Shown one piece after another: positions 17,150-27,200 of a stretch of 64,000 nt of DNA. A program made the position numbers and the translations under genes. The notes beneath the pieces were generated by a model. That model worked only from the letters and a program-made list of their open reading frames with translations. It was not told the origin of the DNA and did no database searches. The stretch comes from Flavobacteriales bacterium UBA4422 (lineage in GTDB: Bacteria; Bacteroidota; Bacteroidia; Flavobacteriales_G; Salibacteraceae). Within the stretch, counting starts at the first letter, position 1, and each line of letters starts with the position of its first letter. The DNA lies in contig DGQE01000036.1 of NCBI GenBank assembly GCA_002389645.1, positions 62,001-126,000 of the forward strand, written 5' to 3'.

Positions 17150-18298
17150 TTAATGCTCAATCTTTGTATTCACAAAAGCGCGAACAATCCCACTCAAAAT
17201 CAAGGGTACTACAGCATAGTGTAGCATTTGAGGTAGAAATGGTGCAGCAACAAGCGTTAAAGTCAACACAATGCCATAGGCATTCCAGTAAATCTTCCGC
17301 GGTTTTGTCAAAAATAGAAACGGTATAGCCAATAGATGAGTTGGCCAAGCCCAAAGCATATTGAAGTTATTTACCGTGCCCGTGTGGTCAGTTATAAACC
17401 ATAAAAAGAAAACCAAGGCACCAACAGGACCAATCAAAAGAAAGAAAACTACATCTATCGCTCTATAAAGTCTACGTTTACGATAGCCGTAGGCTGAAAG
17501 GACAGCGATTAACCCAAACAACATCCAAAAAAGAGGAATCGGATCAAAGAGTGATGATGAATAGGTGAGTCCATCTGTTTCTAGTAATGTATTCTCTTCT
17601 TTTACTAGCGGTTGGCCGTCAATTTGAGCAGCTTCAAAAGCTTCCATTAGCTTGTAAGGCAAAAACATATATTCATAGCTATTTGGAACCTTATCGCACG
17701 GCAGTCCCAATCCTAAGTCAATACCAAAATCGCCCCACGGGTGATAGATGAGGTATTCATCAATGATTTGCCGAAAGCTTGGCTTGTCTTCTTCTTGCAA
17801 GTCAGCAAATACGATGCGGTCTGTCCCGATGCTCATTTCTAGCACATCTCTCAAGCGCGAAGAACAGTTATCGTAAAAGAAGTCATAGAGGTATTCTCTA
17901 TTCGCTGTTTCATTGTTCCAATCGAGGTAATTAAATACCTTTTGTTTTGAAGCTGAGTCGAGGTTTAACACTTGCTCAATTATGCCTCTTTCTTCGTTTT
18001 CATACGTCCGAACAAAACCCTTCATTGAACTTACCGATAAACTGTAGTTCAATCGGCCCATCGCAAAGTTGTAGTAGAAGTCATCGTTGAATGAGAATGT
18101 GCCGTAATTGAAAACTACATCAATATTTTTTTGAGGATCCGTAACACGCATTGCGCTGTGTCCAAATAATGAATAAAGCTCTTCACCAGGGCTGCATGTC
18201 AATAATGAAATGGTGGCTTCGCTAGAGAGAATTGGAGGGTTGGCTGCGTTCGTTTTTACAGATAATAACAAAATGAAAACCAGGAGTATATGCCTCAT
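17150..18298 (-). CDS. DUF4105 membrane protein
   Basis: A protein of 382 residues counted from the Met before MRHILLVFILLLSV. This start gives a signal peptide (cleavage near NAA) and avoids overlap with the upstream epimerase. The periplasmic region has the DUF4105 features: an early SLLTCSPGEELYSLFGHSA segment with a conserved His, and YDNCSSRLRD with a conserved Cys. The C-terminal third has four TM helices. The domain has a papain-like arrangement of Cys and His, but its substrate is not known to me. It starts 4 bp after the epimerase gene, so it is probably co-transcribed with sugar-nucleotide genes. Confidence 0.85.
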   Translation of the reverse strand: MRHILLVFILLLSVKTNAANPPILSSEATISLLTCSPGEELYSLFGHSAMRVTDPQKNIDVVFNYGTFSFNDDFYYNFAMGRLNYSLSVSSMKGFVRTYENEERGIIEQVLNLDSASKQKVFNYLDWNNETANREYLYDFFYDNCSSRLRDVLEMSIGTDRIVFADLQEEDKPSFRQIIDEYLIYHPWGDFGIDLGLGLPCDKVPNSYEYMFLPYKLMEAFEAAQIDGQPLVKEENTLLETDGLTYSSSLFDPIPLFWMLFGLIAVLSAYGYRKRRLYRAIDVVFFLLIGPVGALVFFLWFITDHTGTVNNFNMLWAWPTHLLAIPFLFLTKPRKIYWNAYGIVLTLTLVAAPFLPQMLHYAVVPLILSGIVRAFVNTKIEH

Positions 18299-18302
18299 TA
18301 TC

Positions 18303-18851
18303 TTATGTATAAATAAAAGGTGATTCAAATTCTGAAAGGGAAGGGAATTGAAGGTCTCTTTCGGAGGTGATTGGCTCATCAAATGGCCATTCGTTTCCGA
18401 AGGAATCGTATTTGATTCCACCATCAAATTCAGCCGCGTGCATGGTGGAAGTTAAGTAGATCATGCAGGTGTTATCTTCTAAAACTGCAAATCCATGTGC
18501 TACTCCAATAGGCAAATAGGCGGCCTTAAAATTATTGGCACTCAACTCAATTTGAATTGATTTTCCATAGGTAGGAGATCCTAATCTTAAATCTAAAATC
18601 ACATCGATTAATTTCCCTGACGTGCAGTAAACAATCTTCGCATGATCGTGCGGTGGATATTGAAAATGCATTCCTCTTATCACTCCTTTTCGATTCGTAG
18701 AATAGAAGCTTTCACGAAATTCACTTATCAAGCCGTGCTTTTCTAATGTTTTTTTGTGATAAGGCTTTACAAACATGCCTCGGTCATCTCCTGCATGAAA
18801 CATGTCAATCTCAAAAACACCAGGTATGGCTAATTCGGTAAACGTTTTCAT
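18303..18851 (-). CDS. RmlC-like sugar-nucleotide 3,5-epimerase
   Basis: A cupin of 182 residues, the usual RmlC length. It has the conserved RGMHFQ active-site His near residue 62, the VYCTSGKLIDVILDLR strand, the AHGFAVLED segment and the catalytic Tyr region (CMIYLTS). RmlC epimerises dTDP-4-keto-6-deoxyglucose at C3 and C5. Here the gene overlaps the end of rfbG by 4 bp, so its substrate is probably CDP-4-keto-6-deoxyglucose. Epimerisation could occur at one or both carbons. Confidence 0.88.
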   Translation of the reverse strand: MKTFTELAIPGVFEIDMFHAGDDRGMFVKPYHKKTLEKHGLISEFRESFYSTNRKGVIRGMHFQYPPHDHAKIVYCTSGKLIDVILDLRLGSPTYGKSIQIELSANNFKAAYLPIGVAHGFAVLEDNTCMIYLTSTMHAAEFDGGIKYDSFGNEWPFDEPITSERDLQFPSLSEFESPFIYT

Positions 18852-19915
18852 GTCAATTCAAAAAAGCGATCGATTTGACTTTTGGTGAAGGCGTAGGCGT
18901 TTTCTCGTTCGTTTTTATACCAATCTATGGTCCATTCTACAGCCTCTGCAGAGTCAAAGCGTGGTTCCCAATTAAGCTCTCGTTTTGCTTTGTCAATGGC
19001 CAGTTTTAATAACCCAGCTTCGTGCAAGCTCTTCTTGAGTTCAGGAGTTTCGTAACTGCCCTCACCCCAAATTTCAATAGCCAGTTCAGCCATTTCTCTT
19101 ACGTTCCGCTCGTCTTCTGGTGCTGGTCCAAAGTTGAAGCCAGTAGCATACCGCACAGGGTCTTTCGCAAGCATTGCACCTAGCATTAAGTAACCTTTCA
19201 ACGGATCAAGAACGTGCTGCCAAGGCCTAACTGCAATTGGGTTTCTAATAACGATAGATTCTTTTTTAATCAGTGATCGCGCAATATCGGGCACCAATCG
19301 ATTGTCACTCCAATCGCCACCACCTATCACGTTTCCGCTTCTGGCAGCGGCTATACCTTGTTGATGCTTTGTAATATTCGCTGAATTGAAAAATGAGTTT
19401 CGGTATGATGAAATAGCCAGCTCAGCGCATGCTTTTGAATTGCTATATGGGTCATATCCACCCAGTCGAGCATCTTCCGGATAGGGATCCTTGGTTTCAA
19501 AGTTTTCATAGACCTTATCGGTCGTTATCATAACCGTAGAACATGGTTTTTTCAATTCACGCAATGCATCCATCAGGTAAATTGAACCCATCACATTGGT
19601 TTCGTAAGTCTCAACCGGCCAAGTGTATGAATCGATAACCAATGCTTGTGCGGCCAAGTGAAAAACAAAGTTGGGCTGAAAGTCAAGCAGCTCTTTTTTT
19701 AATCGTTCACGATCTCTGATATCAGCAATTACCGAATCACAGAGGTCGTCACCATTGATTTGATGATATAAATCGCGGTTATTCTTGGGCGCGAGCGAAT
19801 AGCCCTTCACATCAGCTCCAAGCTGCTTTAAAATCAACAAAAACCATGATCCTTTGAAACCTGTATGACCTGTGAGGAATACTTTCTTACCTCTATATTC
19901 TTCCAATAGATTCAT
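18848..19915 (-). CDS. rfbG: CDP-glucose 4,6-dehydratase
   Basis: An extended SDR of 355 residues from the chosen Met. It has GHTGFKGSWF (NAD loop), the ITTDKVYEN active-site segment and the YxxxK in DPYSNSKACAE. It removes water from CDP-glucose to give CDP-4-keto-6-deoxyglucose, the branch point for 3,6-dideoxyhexoses. The GFKGSW loop and the adjacent rfbF distinguish it from dTDP-glucose dehydratases. A Met 14 codons upstream would overlap rfbF by 34 bp. The Met at 19915 leaves 8 bp and places the nucleotide-binding strand close to the N-terminus. Confidence 0.95.
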   Translation of the reverse strand: MNLLEEYRGKKVFLTGHTGFKGSWFLLILKQLGADVKGYSLAPKNNRDLYHQINGDDLCDSVIADIRDRERLKKELLDFQPNFVFHLAAQALVIDSYTWPVETYETNVMGSIYLMDALRELKKPCSTVMITTDKVYENFETKDPYPEDARLGGYDPYSNSKACAELAISSYRNSFFNSANITKHQQGIAAARSGNVIGGGDWSDNRLVPDIARSLIKKESIVIRNPIAVRPWQHVLDPLKGYLMLGAMLAKDPVRYATGFNFGPAPEDERNVREMAELAIEIWGEGSYETPELKKSLHEAGLLKLAIDKAKRELNWEPRFDSAEAVEWTIDWYKNERENAYAFTKSQIDRFFELT

Positions 19916-19923
19916 ACGCTTGG

Positions 19924-20697
19924 TTACCAGTTTTTCCACTTCGGGTTTTTGTCCCACATCGTATTCAGATCAATATTATCCCTTAAGGTATCCATGCATT
20001 TCCAGAATCCAGAGTGGCGATAGGCAGCCAATTGACCTGCTTGGGTTAAATTCTCGAGTGGAGCGCGTTCCCACATGATTTCATCAGAATCTTCAGGTAA
20101 AAAGTCAAAGGTTTCTGGTTCGCAAATGAAGAATCCTCCATTGATCCAAGTGCCGTCATCTTTTGGCTTTTCCGCAAAGTCTTTTACAATGTTGTTTTCG
20201 TCCAACGCAATCATTCCAAATCGGCTACCTGGCTGAACGATTGACATAGTGCACAGCACTCCTTTCTCTTCGTGGTACTTGAGCTGCTCATGCATATCAA
20301 TATTGCTCAGTCCATCTCCGTAGGTCAGCATGAATCGCTCTTTTCCAACGCACTGCTGCACGCGCTTCAATCTGCCTGCAGTCATGGTCTCGAGGCCAGT
20401 CTCTACCAGCGTTACTTTAAAACTCTCTGCATTGCTATTGTGGATGGTAATGTCGTTATTACTCAGGTCAATACTGAAGTCTGAATTATGCAAAAAGTAG
20501 TTGTAGAAATACTCTTTGATCACGTATCCTTTATAACCGCAGCAAATGATAAACTCATTGTGACCATAGGCCGCATAGTTTTTCATGATGTGCCACAAAA
20601 TCGGTTTTCCACCGATTTCAATCATTGGTTTTGGCTTTAAATGCGATTCTTCGCTAATGCGGGTTCCTTTTCCTCCCGCGAAAATGACAACCTTCAT
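19924..20697 (-). CDS. rfbF: Glucose-1-phosphate cytidylyltransferase
   Basis: A nucleotidyltransferase of 257 residues, the typical length. It makes CDP-glucose from CTP and glucose 1-phosphate. The N-terminal signature AGGKGTRISEESHLKPKPM and the IGGKPILWHIMKNYA segment are diagnostic of RfbF, followed by LTYGDGLSN with the metal-binding Asp. It is the first gene of the CDP-sugar unit rfbF-rfbG-epimerase-DUF4105. Confidence 0.97.
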   Translation of the reverse strand: MKVVIFAGGKGTRISEESHLKPKPMIEIGGKPILWHIMKNYAAYGHNEFIICCGYKGYVIKEYFYNYFLHNSDFSIDLSNNDITIHNSNAESFKVTLVETGLETMTAGRLKRVQQCVGKERFMLTYGDGLSNIDMHEQLKYHEEKGVLCTMSIVQPGSRFGMIALDENNIVKDFAEKPKDDGTWINGGFFICEPETFDFLPEDSDEIMWERAPLENLTQAGQLAAYRHSGFWKCMDTLRDNIDLNTMWDKNPKWKNW

Positions 20698-20767
20698 GTG
20701 TTGGTTTTTCGTTGAACGGCAAATATAACAGCAGGATAGAAGTGAAGGGGTTAAGAATTCGTAACGA

Positions 20768-21865
20768 TTACTTCAAAGGCTTCATTTTCTTCGGAACCCA
20801 ATCTAAATCGGCATACTTTTTTTTACCGCTAAAGAAATAATCAAAAACAATAGATTTAGGGTAAATACCTGACTTTGAATATCGTACTACCCAGGTCTTT
20901 AGATCCTTTCTTTTCTTTAACCACTTTGGCAGATGAATAAGAAAATTCCAATGCGCACTGATGATGGAGAAAGAGGCTTTGATTTGGCCGCGCATAATCA
21001 TGTTCGCAAATGCCAAAGAATCCAAAATAAGTCGCACCAATATCTTTGGAAATAACTCCTCACGAGGTAAATTCTTCACCATCATGATGAGGTTGTTGCG
21101 ATGATTACGGTAGGTTTTTAGAGGACTGCCGTACGCAATTACTGCTCCACCGATATGATAAACTTCTGATGCCGGACAAGCCATGATTTTAAAACCGCGG
21201 TTTTTTAATCGCCAGCACAAGTCTATTTCCTCCATGTGAGCATAGAAATCATCATCTAACCCACCACTTTCATAATAGACTTGAGAACGGATGAAGAAAC
21301 ATGCGCCCGATGCCCAGAAAATTTCTTGATTTTCATCGTATTGACCTTCATCTTTTTCAACGTCATAAAAAATGCGCCCTCTGCAAAAGGGAAAGCCTAA
21401 ATAGTCAATAAAACCGCCAGAAGCACCGGCATATTCAAACTCATCTTTATGATGCCAAGACTTGATTTTTGGCTGGATTACCGCCACATGATTGTCTTCA
21501 TCAAAAAGTGATACAACTGGTTCTAGCCAGTTCGGTGAAACTTGAACATCTGAACTTAACAGGCAAAAAATCTCTGCGTTGATTTGAGCTAATCCAAGTT
21601 TGTATCCATTTGTAAACCCTTTGTTTACTTCAATTTTAATGATGTGTATGCGATCTTCGAAAGTGCTCAAATACTCTTGTGTACTGTCTGTTGAGGCATT
21701 GTCGATAACGAATATGCCGAAATCGCCATTTTGCGGAGTAGTCTCAATAACCTCAGGAAGAAATTGCTCGAGCAGATCGCGGTTGTTATAGCAAAGCAGT
21801 GCTATCGCGACTTTATAAGTAGGGAAAATGGAATCTTTTTTCACAAACCAGTTTTGCGGTTGCAA
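20768..21865 (-). CDS. Family 2 glycosyltransferase
   Basis: A protein of 365 residues with a GT-A fold: VAIALLCYNNRDLLEQFLP at the N-terminus, the nucleotide-binding FVIDNASTDSTQEYL, the SSDVQVSPNWLEP metal-site region and a C-terminal acceptor domain with HMEEIDLCWRLKNRGF. This subgroup resembles rhamnosyltransferases and other O-antigen transferases. It acts at the inner face of the membrane. The donor may be the CDP-deoxy sugar made by the neighbouring genes or dTDP/GDP sugars made elsewhere. It is divergent from aroK. Confidence 0.9.
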   Translation of the reverse strand: MQPQNWFVKKDSIFPTYKVAIALLCYNNRDLLEQFLPEVIETTPQNGDFGIFVIDNASTDSTQEYLSTFEDRIHIIKIEVNKGFTNGYKLGLAQINAEIFCLLSSDVQVSPNWLEPVVSLFDEDNHVAVIQPKIKSWHHKDEFEYAGASGGFIDYLGFPFCRGRIFYDVEKDEGQYDENQEIFWASGACFFIRSQVYYESGGLDDDFYAHMEEIDLCWRLKNRGFKIMACPASEVYHIGGAVIAYGSPLKTYRNHRNNLIMMVKNLPREELFPKILVRLILDSLAFANMIMRGQIKASFSIISAHWNFLIHLPKWLKKRKDLKTWVVRYSKSGIYPKSIVFDYFFSGKKKYADLDWVPKKMKPLK

Positions 21866-21893
21866 TGTTAGGTATTAGAACAACGAATCGCAC

Positions 21894-21906
21894 GCTAATA
21901 ATTAGC
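21894..21906. promoter_or_regulatory. Inverted repeat in the glycosyltransferase/aroK divergent region
   Basis: GCTAAT-A-ATTAGC has perfect 6-bp arms around one base, 29 bp upstream of the glycosyltransferase start. It is a candidate protein-binding site. A short AT-rich dyad can also occur by chance, so confidence is low. Confidence 0.25.
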
Positions 21907-22051
21907 ACTTTATTTAAGTATTGGTTGTCATCGAGAATACCCTTTAGTGTGGAGTTGATTTGTGCTTAACTTCGATGTTTGATGGCGGATATATATAATT
22001 AGAACGATTAACTTTTCAGATCACATACAAGTCAAGGGCCCAATAAAGCGT

Positions 22052-22564
22052 GTGTTTCTTTGGGGAATGATGGGAGTTGGTAAATCCACTTTGGCCAAGA
22101 AGTTGTCTCATGCCTTGGAGTGGGATGTCATTGATCTAGATAGGTTTATTGAACTAGAACAAGATGCTAGTGTCTCAGAACTATTTGAACGAGATGGTGA
22201 AGGTGCGTTTCGAATTCTTGAACGTAATGCACTCAACAAAGTAGTTGATCAAGAAGAAGTAATTATATCAGTAGGAGGAGGAACACCTTGTTTTCTTGAT
22301 AATGACCAGCTAATGAAATCTTCTGGTTTGTGCGTTTGGCTCGATGCTCCATTACCAATGTTGGTTAATCGACTAATGAATGCAAAAGAGGAAAGGCCGC
22401 TGATTAAAGGGTTAGATGAAGCTCAGATTTTAGTGACACTCGAGTCTTTGTATGAAAATAGAAGCTTGCACTATGGCAAAGCCCATTTGATTGTTTCAAT
22501 CAATAAGATGAGTATTCAAGAAAGCACTAAGCTGCTGATGTCGATTATTCGAGATAAATCGTAG
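22052..22564 (+). CDS. aroK: Shikimate kinase
   Basis: A P-loop kinase of 170 residues with the Walker A motif GMMGVGKST at residues 5-13, the shikimate-binding Asp pair (DVIDLDRFIE), GGGTPCF, and the LID Arg in EERPLIKG. It phosphorylates shikimate in the chorismate pathway. The start is GTG at 22052, just ahead of the P-loop strand. No in-frame ATG fits better. Its 3' end overlaps the convergent phosphoribosyltransferase gene by 20 bp. Confidence 0.93.
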   Translation: MFLWGMMGVGKSTLAKKLSHALEWDVIDLDRFIELEQDASVSELFERDGEGAFRILERNALNKVVDQEEVIISVGGGTPCFLDNDQLMKSSGLCVWLDAPLPMLVNRLMNAKEERPLIKGLDEAQILVTLESLYENRSLHYGKAHLIVSINKMSIQESTKLLMSIIRDKS

Positions 22565-23021
22565 GCTTCGGCTCAATCACCAACTGAATATGTTCTTGCA
22601 GGGTAGTAGCAAGTGTTAACCCTGTGAAGTCGCTTTGAATGGGGAAACGTCTGTGTTTTCTATCTACCAAACTGGCGGTAATAAGTAATTGAGGTTTTAG
22701 ACTTACAATAGCAGAAGCAGTAATCATCATGGTTTCACCAGACTTGATTACGTCATCAATCAAGACTACATTATGGCCTTCAACGATCGATTTTAAGCTC
22801 TGAAGATCCGATAGGTCATCAATATCTATTGTTCCAAAGCTCACGTTGAATTCAGAAATTTCATTCAACGCAGTTTGAATTTGTTCTGCTACCCACACGC
22901 CTCGAGGTTTTACCCCAATGAGCGTAATTACATCTTGCTCATGGCAGTGCTCTACGATCTGAAATGCTATTCTTTTTATCGTGCGCTCAATGCGTATGTG
23001 ATCCAATATTATGGTCTTCAT
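22545..23021 (-). CDS. Phosphoribosyltransferase, PyrR-like
   Basis: A type I PRTase of 158 residues. The PRPP-binding loop VVLIDDVIKSGETMM lies at residues 85-99 and LIGVKPRGVWVAEQI is near residue 35. It resembles PyrR, the uracil phosphoribosyltransferase and attenuation regulator, but no pyrimidine genes are nearby. The enzyme may salvage a base or act as a regulator. It converges on aroK with a 20 bp overlap, and its start is 42 bp from the divergent gene at 23064. Confidence 0.88.
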   Translation of the reverse strand: MKTIILDHIRIERTIKRIAFQIVEHCHEQDVITLIGVKPRGVWVAEQIQTALNEISEFNVSFGTIDIDDLSDLQSLKSIVEGHNVVLIDDVIKSGETMMITASAIVSLKPQLLITASLVDRKHRRFPIQSDFTGLTLATTLQEHIQLVIEPKPTIYLE

Positions 23022-23063
23022 TTTCTCTACTTAAAGTTCAAAGGTAGAAATCGTGCTTTTCAC

Positions 23064-24230
23064 ATGAGTCCAAGTCACACTTTATTACTTTTAGGGCGAA
23101 TATTTAATGAATTGATTCAACGAATAGCCATATTGATTTTTAGTCTCGTGCTAACTGGCACTGCGAGTGCGCAATTGCGTGTAAGTGGTTTGGTCCAGCA
23201 TGAAGGTCACCCGCTTTCAGATGTTACGATCAACATAAAGATGAATGGCAATACTGTACAGTTCGCTAACGCAAACAGAAAGGGTAAGTATTCAGTAAAC
23301 CTTGATTTGGATAAGAAGTACACGATAGAGTTTACTCGGCCTTACATGTTTCCAGTTTCAATTGAGGTTAATACAAAGGTGATAGGTAAGCGGAATTCTG
23401 AATTGGAATATGATGTGCCACTCAATATGGTAATGTTTTATCGTTACGATGGGATGAACGGAGACATCACAAAAGAGAGCATTGGAATAATTAGCATGAC
23501 GGGTTCTGGAGAAGAGTCATTTTCATTTGTGCCAAATGCTCAAGTTATTGAGAAGCTGAAGCCTTTGCAGAAAGAATCTCTGAAAAGAGAGGCAAACAAT
23601 GCACAACCAGTTATTTCAATTGATAAAAAGACCAAAGAGATAAGTGCTGAACCCGATGAAAAAAATACTGAGACAAAACTGACTATCGCTCCTGATATTT
23701 CTGACTCCAAAGCAGAAGAGGAAGAACTGTCTGGCAGAATGAATAAAACTGATGCACAGCAAAAGCGTTATGCCGCCATCGAAGAGGCAAAGCAAATTGA
23801 GTTAAATGCAGCAAAACAAGTTGAACATAGAAAGTCAGGCGTGCAAACTAAATCGGCTGTTGAAGAGCAACATTATTTAGAAGAATCTAAGCGCTTGAGG
23901 GCTGAATATGCCGAGTTGGATCAAGCAAGAGAGCAGTCATTGATTGCGGCTAGAGTTAAAAAGCAAGAGGCTTTATTGGTGCCTCCCATAAATCAGATCG
24001 TTTATGCTAATTCAGTGAAAACTTTGGAAGCGTTACTGATATCGCATGCAGTGGATGAAGGTGTTTTTTTATTTGAAGAAACATTTTTAGTTCAACAAGG
24101 AAGTCTGAGACACGAATACAAAAAGACAGTATACAACTGGGGCCTTTTTGATTTGACATACTTCACCCGAGATCAAGACGAAATCACTCAAAACGAATAT
24201 GAGAGCCTTAAGAAGCAACTGGATATATAG
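23064..24230 (+). CDS. Secreted protein with an N-terminal carboxypeptidase-regulatory-like domain and coiled coil
   Basis: A protein of 388 residues from the chosen Met. A signal peptide ends near TASA at about residue 36. A transthyretin-like beta domain follows (LRVSGLVQHEGHPLSDVTINIKM), similar to CarboxypepD_reg domains. Residues 170-310 are charged and helical, probably coiled coil. The C-terminus is a small beta region. The frame extends further upstream, but that would overlap the divergent phosphoribosyltransferase, and the Met at 23064 gives a proper signal peptide. The gene overlaps the propeller sensor by 32 bp, which suggests coupled expression. Confidence 0.75.
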   Translation: MSPSHTLLLLGRIFNELIQRIAILIFSLVLTGTASAQLRVSGLVQHEGHPLSDVTINIKMNGNTVQFANANRKGKYSVNLDLDKKYTIEFTRPYMFPVSIEVNTKVIGKRNSELEYDVPLNMVMFYRYDGMNGDITKESIGIISMTGSGEESFSFVPNAQVIEKLKPLQKESLKREANNAQPVISIDKKTKEISAEPDEKNTETKLTIAPDISDSKAEEEELSGRMNKTDAQQKRYAAIEEAKQIELNAAKQVEHRKSGVQTKSAVEEQHYLEESKRLRAEYAELDQAREQSLIAARVKKQEALLVPPINQIVYANSVKTLEALLISHAVDEGVFLFEETFLVQQGSLRHEYKKTVYNWGLFDLTYFTRDQDEITQNEYESLKKQLDI

Positions 24231-27200
24231 CCTAATCATTCTGATCACCATTGCATTTAATGTGCAATCTCAAGTGAGTAGTTTTAAGCATTTTGGGCTG
24301 GATAAGAGTATCTTTCCTAGCAGAATAGAGTGTATATCGCAGGCAGAGTCTGGAGAGCTCTTAGTGGGCACTTTAGCAGGACTGGTGGTATATGATGGTT
24401 ACACGTTTCGCACTATGGGCTTAGCAGATGGCCTCGCTGAAAGCTCCATCAGCTCAGTCTTTGTGAGTGGAGATGAAGTGTTACTTGGTCATTGGGCGGG
24501 AAATATTTCTCGATACTTCTTGGAGAAAGACTCAATAGCTCAATTGTCCATTTCAAGTGATTTGAATTTCTCATCAGTAAAGCAAATGCTTAAGATGAAT
24601 GATGGGTCAATCTTGATTCTTACAGCAGAAGGGAAGGTTTATACTTATTTAAATGGCAATATTGAAAGGGTACTTCTACCTCTGAGGTTTGACAATGAAA
24701 AAGTGCTTCAATTTTCCCAAAAAGGAAGTCAATTGACATTGGTCTTGGAGTCTCAACTTCTGGAAGCTGACAGTAAATTAAAGAATCTTGACTGGAATGA
24801 GGTTTATTCAACGGATGTCTTGAGTTTCACCAGTGCTTGCCAGGTTAGTGATCAACTATGGCTTTTGGGTACTGAAGATGGTGCATATGGACTTAGCGTA
24901 GCAAATGGCGTTCAGCCTCAACCTCGAAGTTTCGAAGAAACAAAGGGTAAATCCATTCAATCGTTCGAAAAAAGAGAGCAGGATGAGTTTTGGATAGCAA
25001 CCAAAGACGCTGGTGTATTAGTGTTAGAAGTGAGTTCTGGTAGCGCAAGAAGCTTCAATCGAGAAAATGGGTTGAGTTATAATCAAGTGAGAGATGTATT
25101 TGTCGACCGTGAAAAAACGGCTTGGATAGGCACAACGGCTGGCTTAGATCAATACTTAGGCGATGCATTCATGCTTTACGATCATCGTGGATCGTTAAAT
25201 GGAAGTTTAGTTTGGGACATTCTTAAGGTGCACGATCATATCTATGCGCTTACTTTAAAAGGTGTTGAGAAGTACCCATTAAGTCCTGATGGAAGGTTAC
25301 TGAAATTAAAAGTGAGCGTTGATTTTAATGACGAAGAGCCTCGCCAGATTATTTTTAATGGAGATGACCTTCTTTATGTACTAGGCTCAGAAGGCGGATT
25401 ATGGAGAGGGTCGTTTTCTACTGATCAGTTTGTTAAGCTTAATGATCTGCCTTTTGATGCGCAGTGCATGGAATTTGTAGGAAGTTCCCTTTGGGTTGGA
25501 ACCGATGAAGGCGTTTACATACTTGATGATGACAAACCTTTAGAGCATTTAACTGCTGAAATAGGATTAGGTGGTAATCGTGTTACTGGAATTTATCATT
25601 CGACACAAAGCAATGAAACTTGGATTACTGCGCTTGGAGGAGAGGCAACGCTTTATAGCGAAGGGAAGTTCAAAAAATACGGCCGTCAGCAAGGGTTAAC
25701 CTCAAGCGTACTTCAAGATGCGGCATTCGATCTTGAGGGGAATATTTGGTTTGCATCCTATGACAAAGGCGTGTTCTATAAAGAAGGTGATGCTTTTAAA
25801 GCGCTAAATGACAGTGTAAAACTGACTTCGCCTACAACATTTGCTATCGCAGTAGATAAAAAAGGAGTCGTATGGATTGGTCATAATTGGGGGGTAGATC
25901 GATATGACCATGCCAATAAAACACTGGATTGGTTTGGCGAAGATGAAGGGTTTATGGGTGTTGAGGTAAATTCAGGTTCAATCATTATTGATGAGTCATC
26001 AACGCTTTGGTTAGGCACATTAATGGGTGTTTTAAGGTTTGATCCGAGTAGAATTGTTGAAAATGAAGTGGCGTGCCTGCTCGATATTGTGCGTGCTTCT
26101 CTAGGTGCGCAGAACCTGCTTGGTACTAATCAATCTTCGTTTGAATTGAGCTCAAGCAATGATTTGATGGTTAGATTTAAGGGTATTTCACTCCAGAATC
26201 CTTCAAAGAATAAGTTCATGTACCGTCTGAAAGGGGCACACGAAAACTGGCGTACTCTGTCTAGCAATCAGCCAATCGAGTATTTATCTCTGCCGGTTGG
26301 CGACTTTCAGTTTGAATTAAAGGCATTCAACGATTCTGGCGTATGCTCTCAAAGTCCTGCTACGTTTGAGTTCAGCATCAAACCACCTTTTTATAAGACG
26401 TGGTGGTTTTATACGATTATATTCCTTTTGGTGATATTATTAGTAGTATTTATGGACCGTTATCGGGTAGTGAATTTGCTTGAAAAGAATCGCGCACTCG
26501 AAGAAAAGCTATCTATAAAAGATCAAGAGCTCATTGAAATAGATGAAGAACGAGTAATGGCTTCATCTGCATTAAAGTCTGAATTATCAATAATTAAGGG
26601 ACTAGAACAAAGGGATAAAGACCGGTCTCAATTAGAGACTGAAATGTTTAATCATTTTGCATCTTTTAGTGAACATCAAAGTGACATTGGTTCGCATGGG
26701 ATAATTGCTATTTCTTGCAAGGATTATCGCTTCGTTCTGTTTACAGATGTTCATGTTCAAGGTATCTCTGCTCATGCATTAAGGGCTAATTTAAAGGCTA
26801 CTATTTGGGATCATATTCCGCGTGAATTCAAACCAGATGAAATATCCAATGAGGTAGCAATTGCGATTGCATCACTGGAAAAGACTTTTGGTAAATTCAA
26901 AGGGATTAACTGGCTTTTGAGTCTCGATAATTTTTCTGAGCGGGTATTCTACAAATCAAACATGTCGGTATTTACCTTTTCCCATGGAGTAGTAGAAGAG
27001 GTTGGTAATGAGTATGCATCCTCAGATAAAAATGGATTCAAGCTTCCTTCAACTGCACCAATGTTTGTGTGTTCTGCTTCTCTATTTGAGCAATTGAATG
27101 AATCTGGAACGAAGCTTTACTCAAAGGCGCGAATAGTTGAAATTCTCAAGCAAAAGCAAAGCGAACCACAAAAGTCAATAGCCAAAGAATTATTGACCGA

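Noticed and set aside
17080..17328. An 82-codon plus-strand frame overlapping the end of the DUF4105 gene
   Set aside because: It is antisense to a well-supported gene for most of its length and does not use the frame of the copy B remnant.
10629..21865. The polysaccharide cluster as a defence or mobile island
   Set aside because: All recognisable genes fit surface-glycan synthesis. There is no integrase, transposase, tRNA border or direct-repeat boundary.
22875..23063. N-terminal extension of the exported protein upstream of 23064
   Set aside because: It would overlap the divergent phosphoribosyltransferase coding region, and the later Met gives a proper signal peptide.
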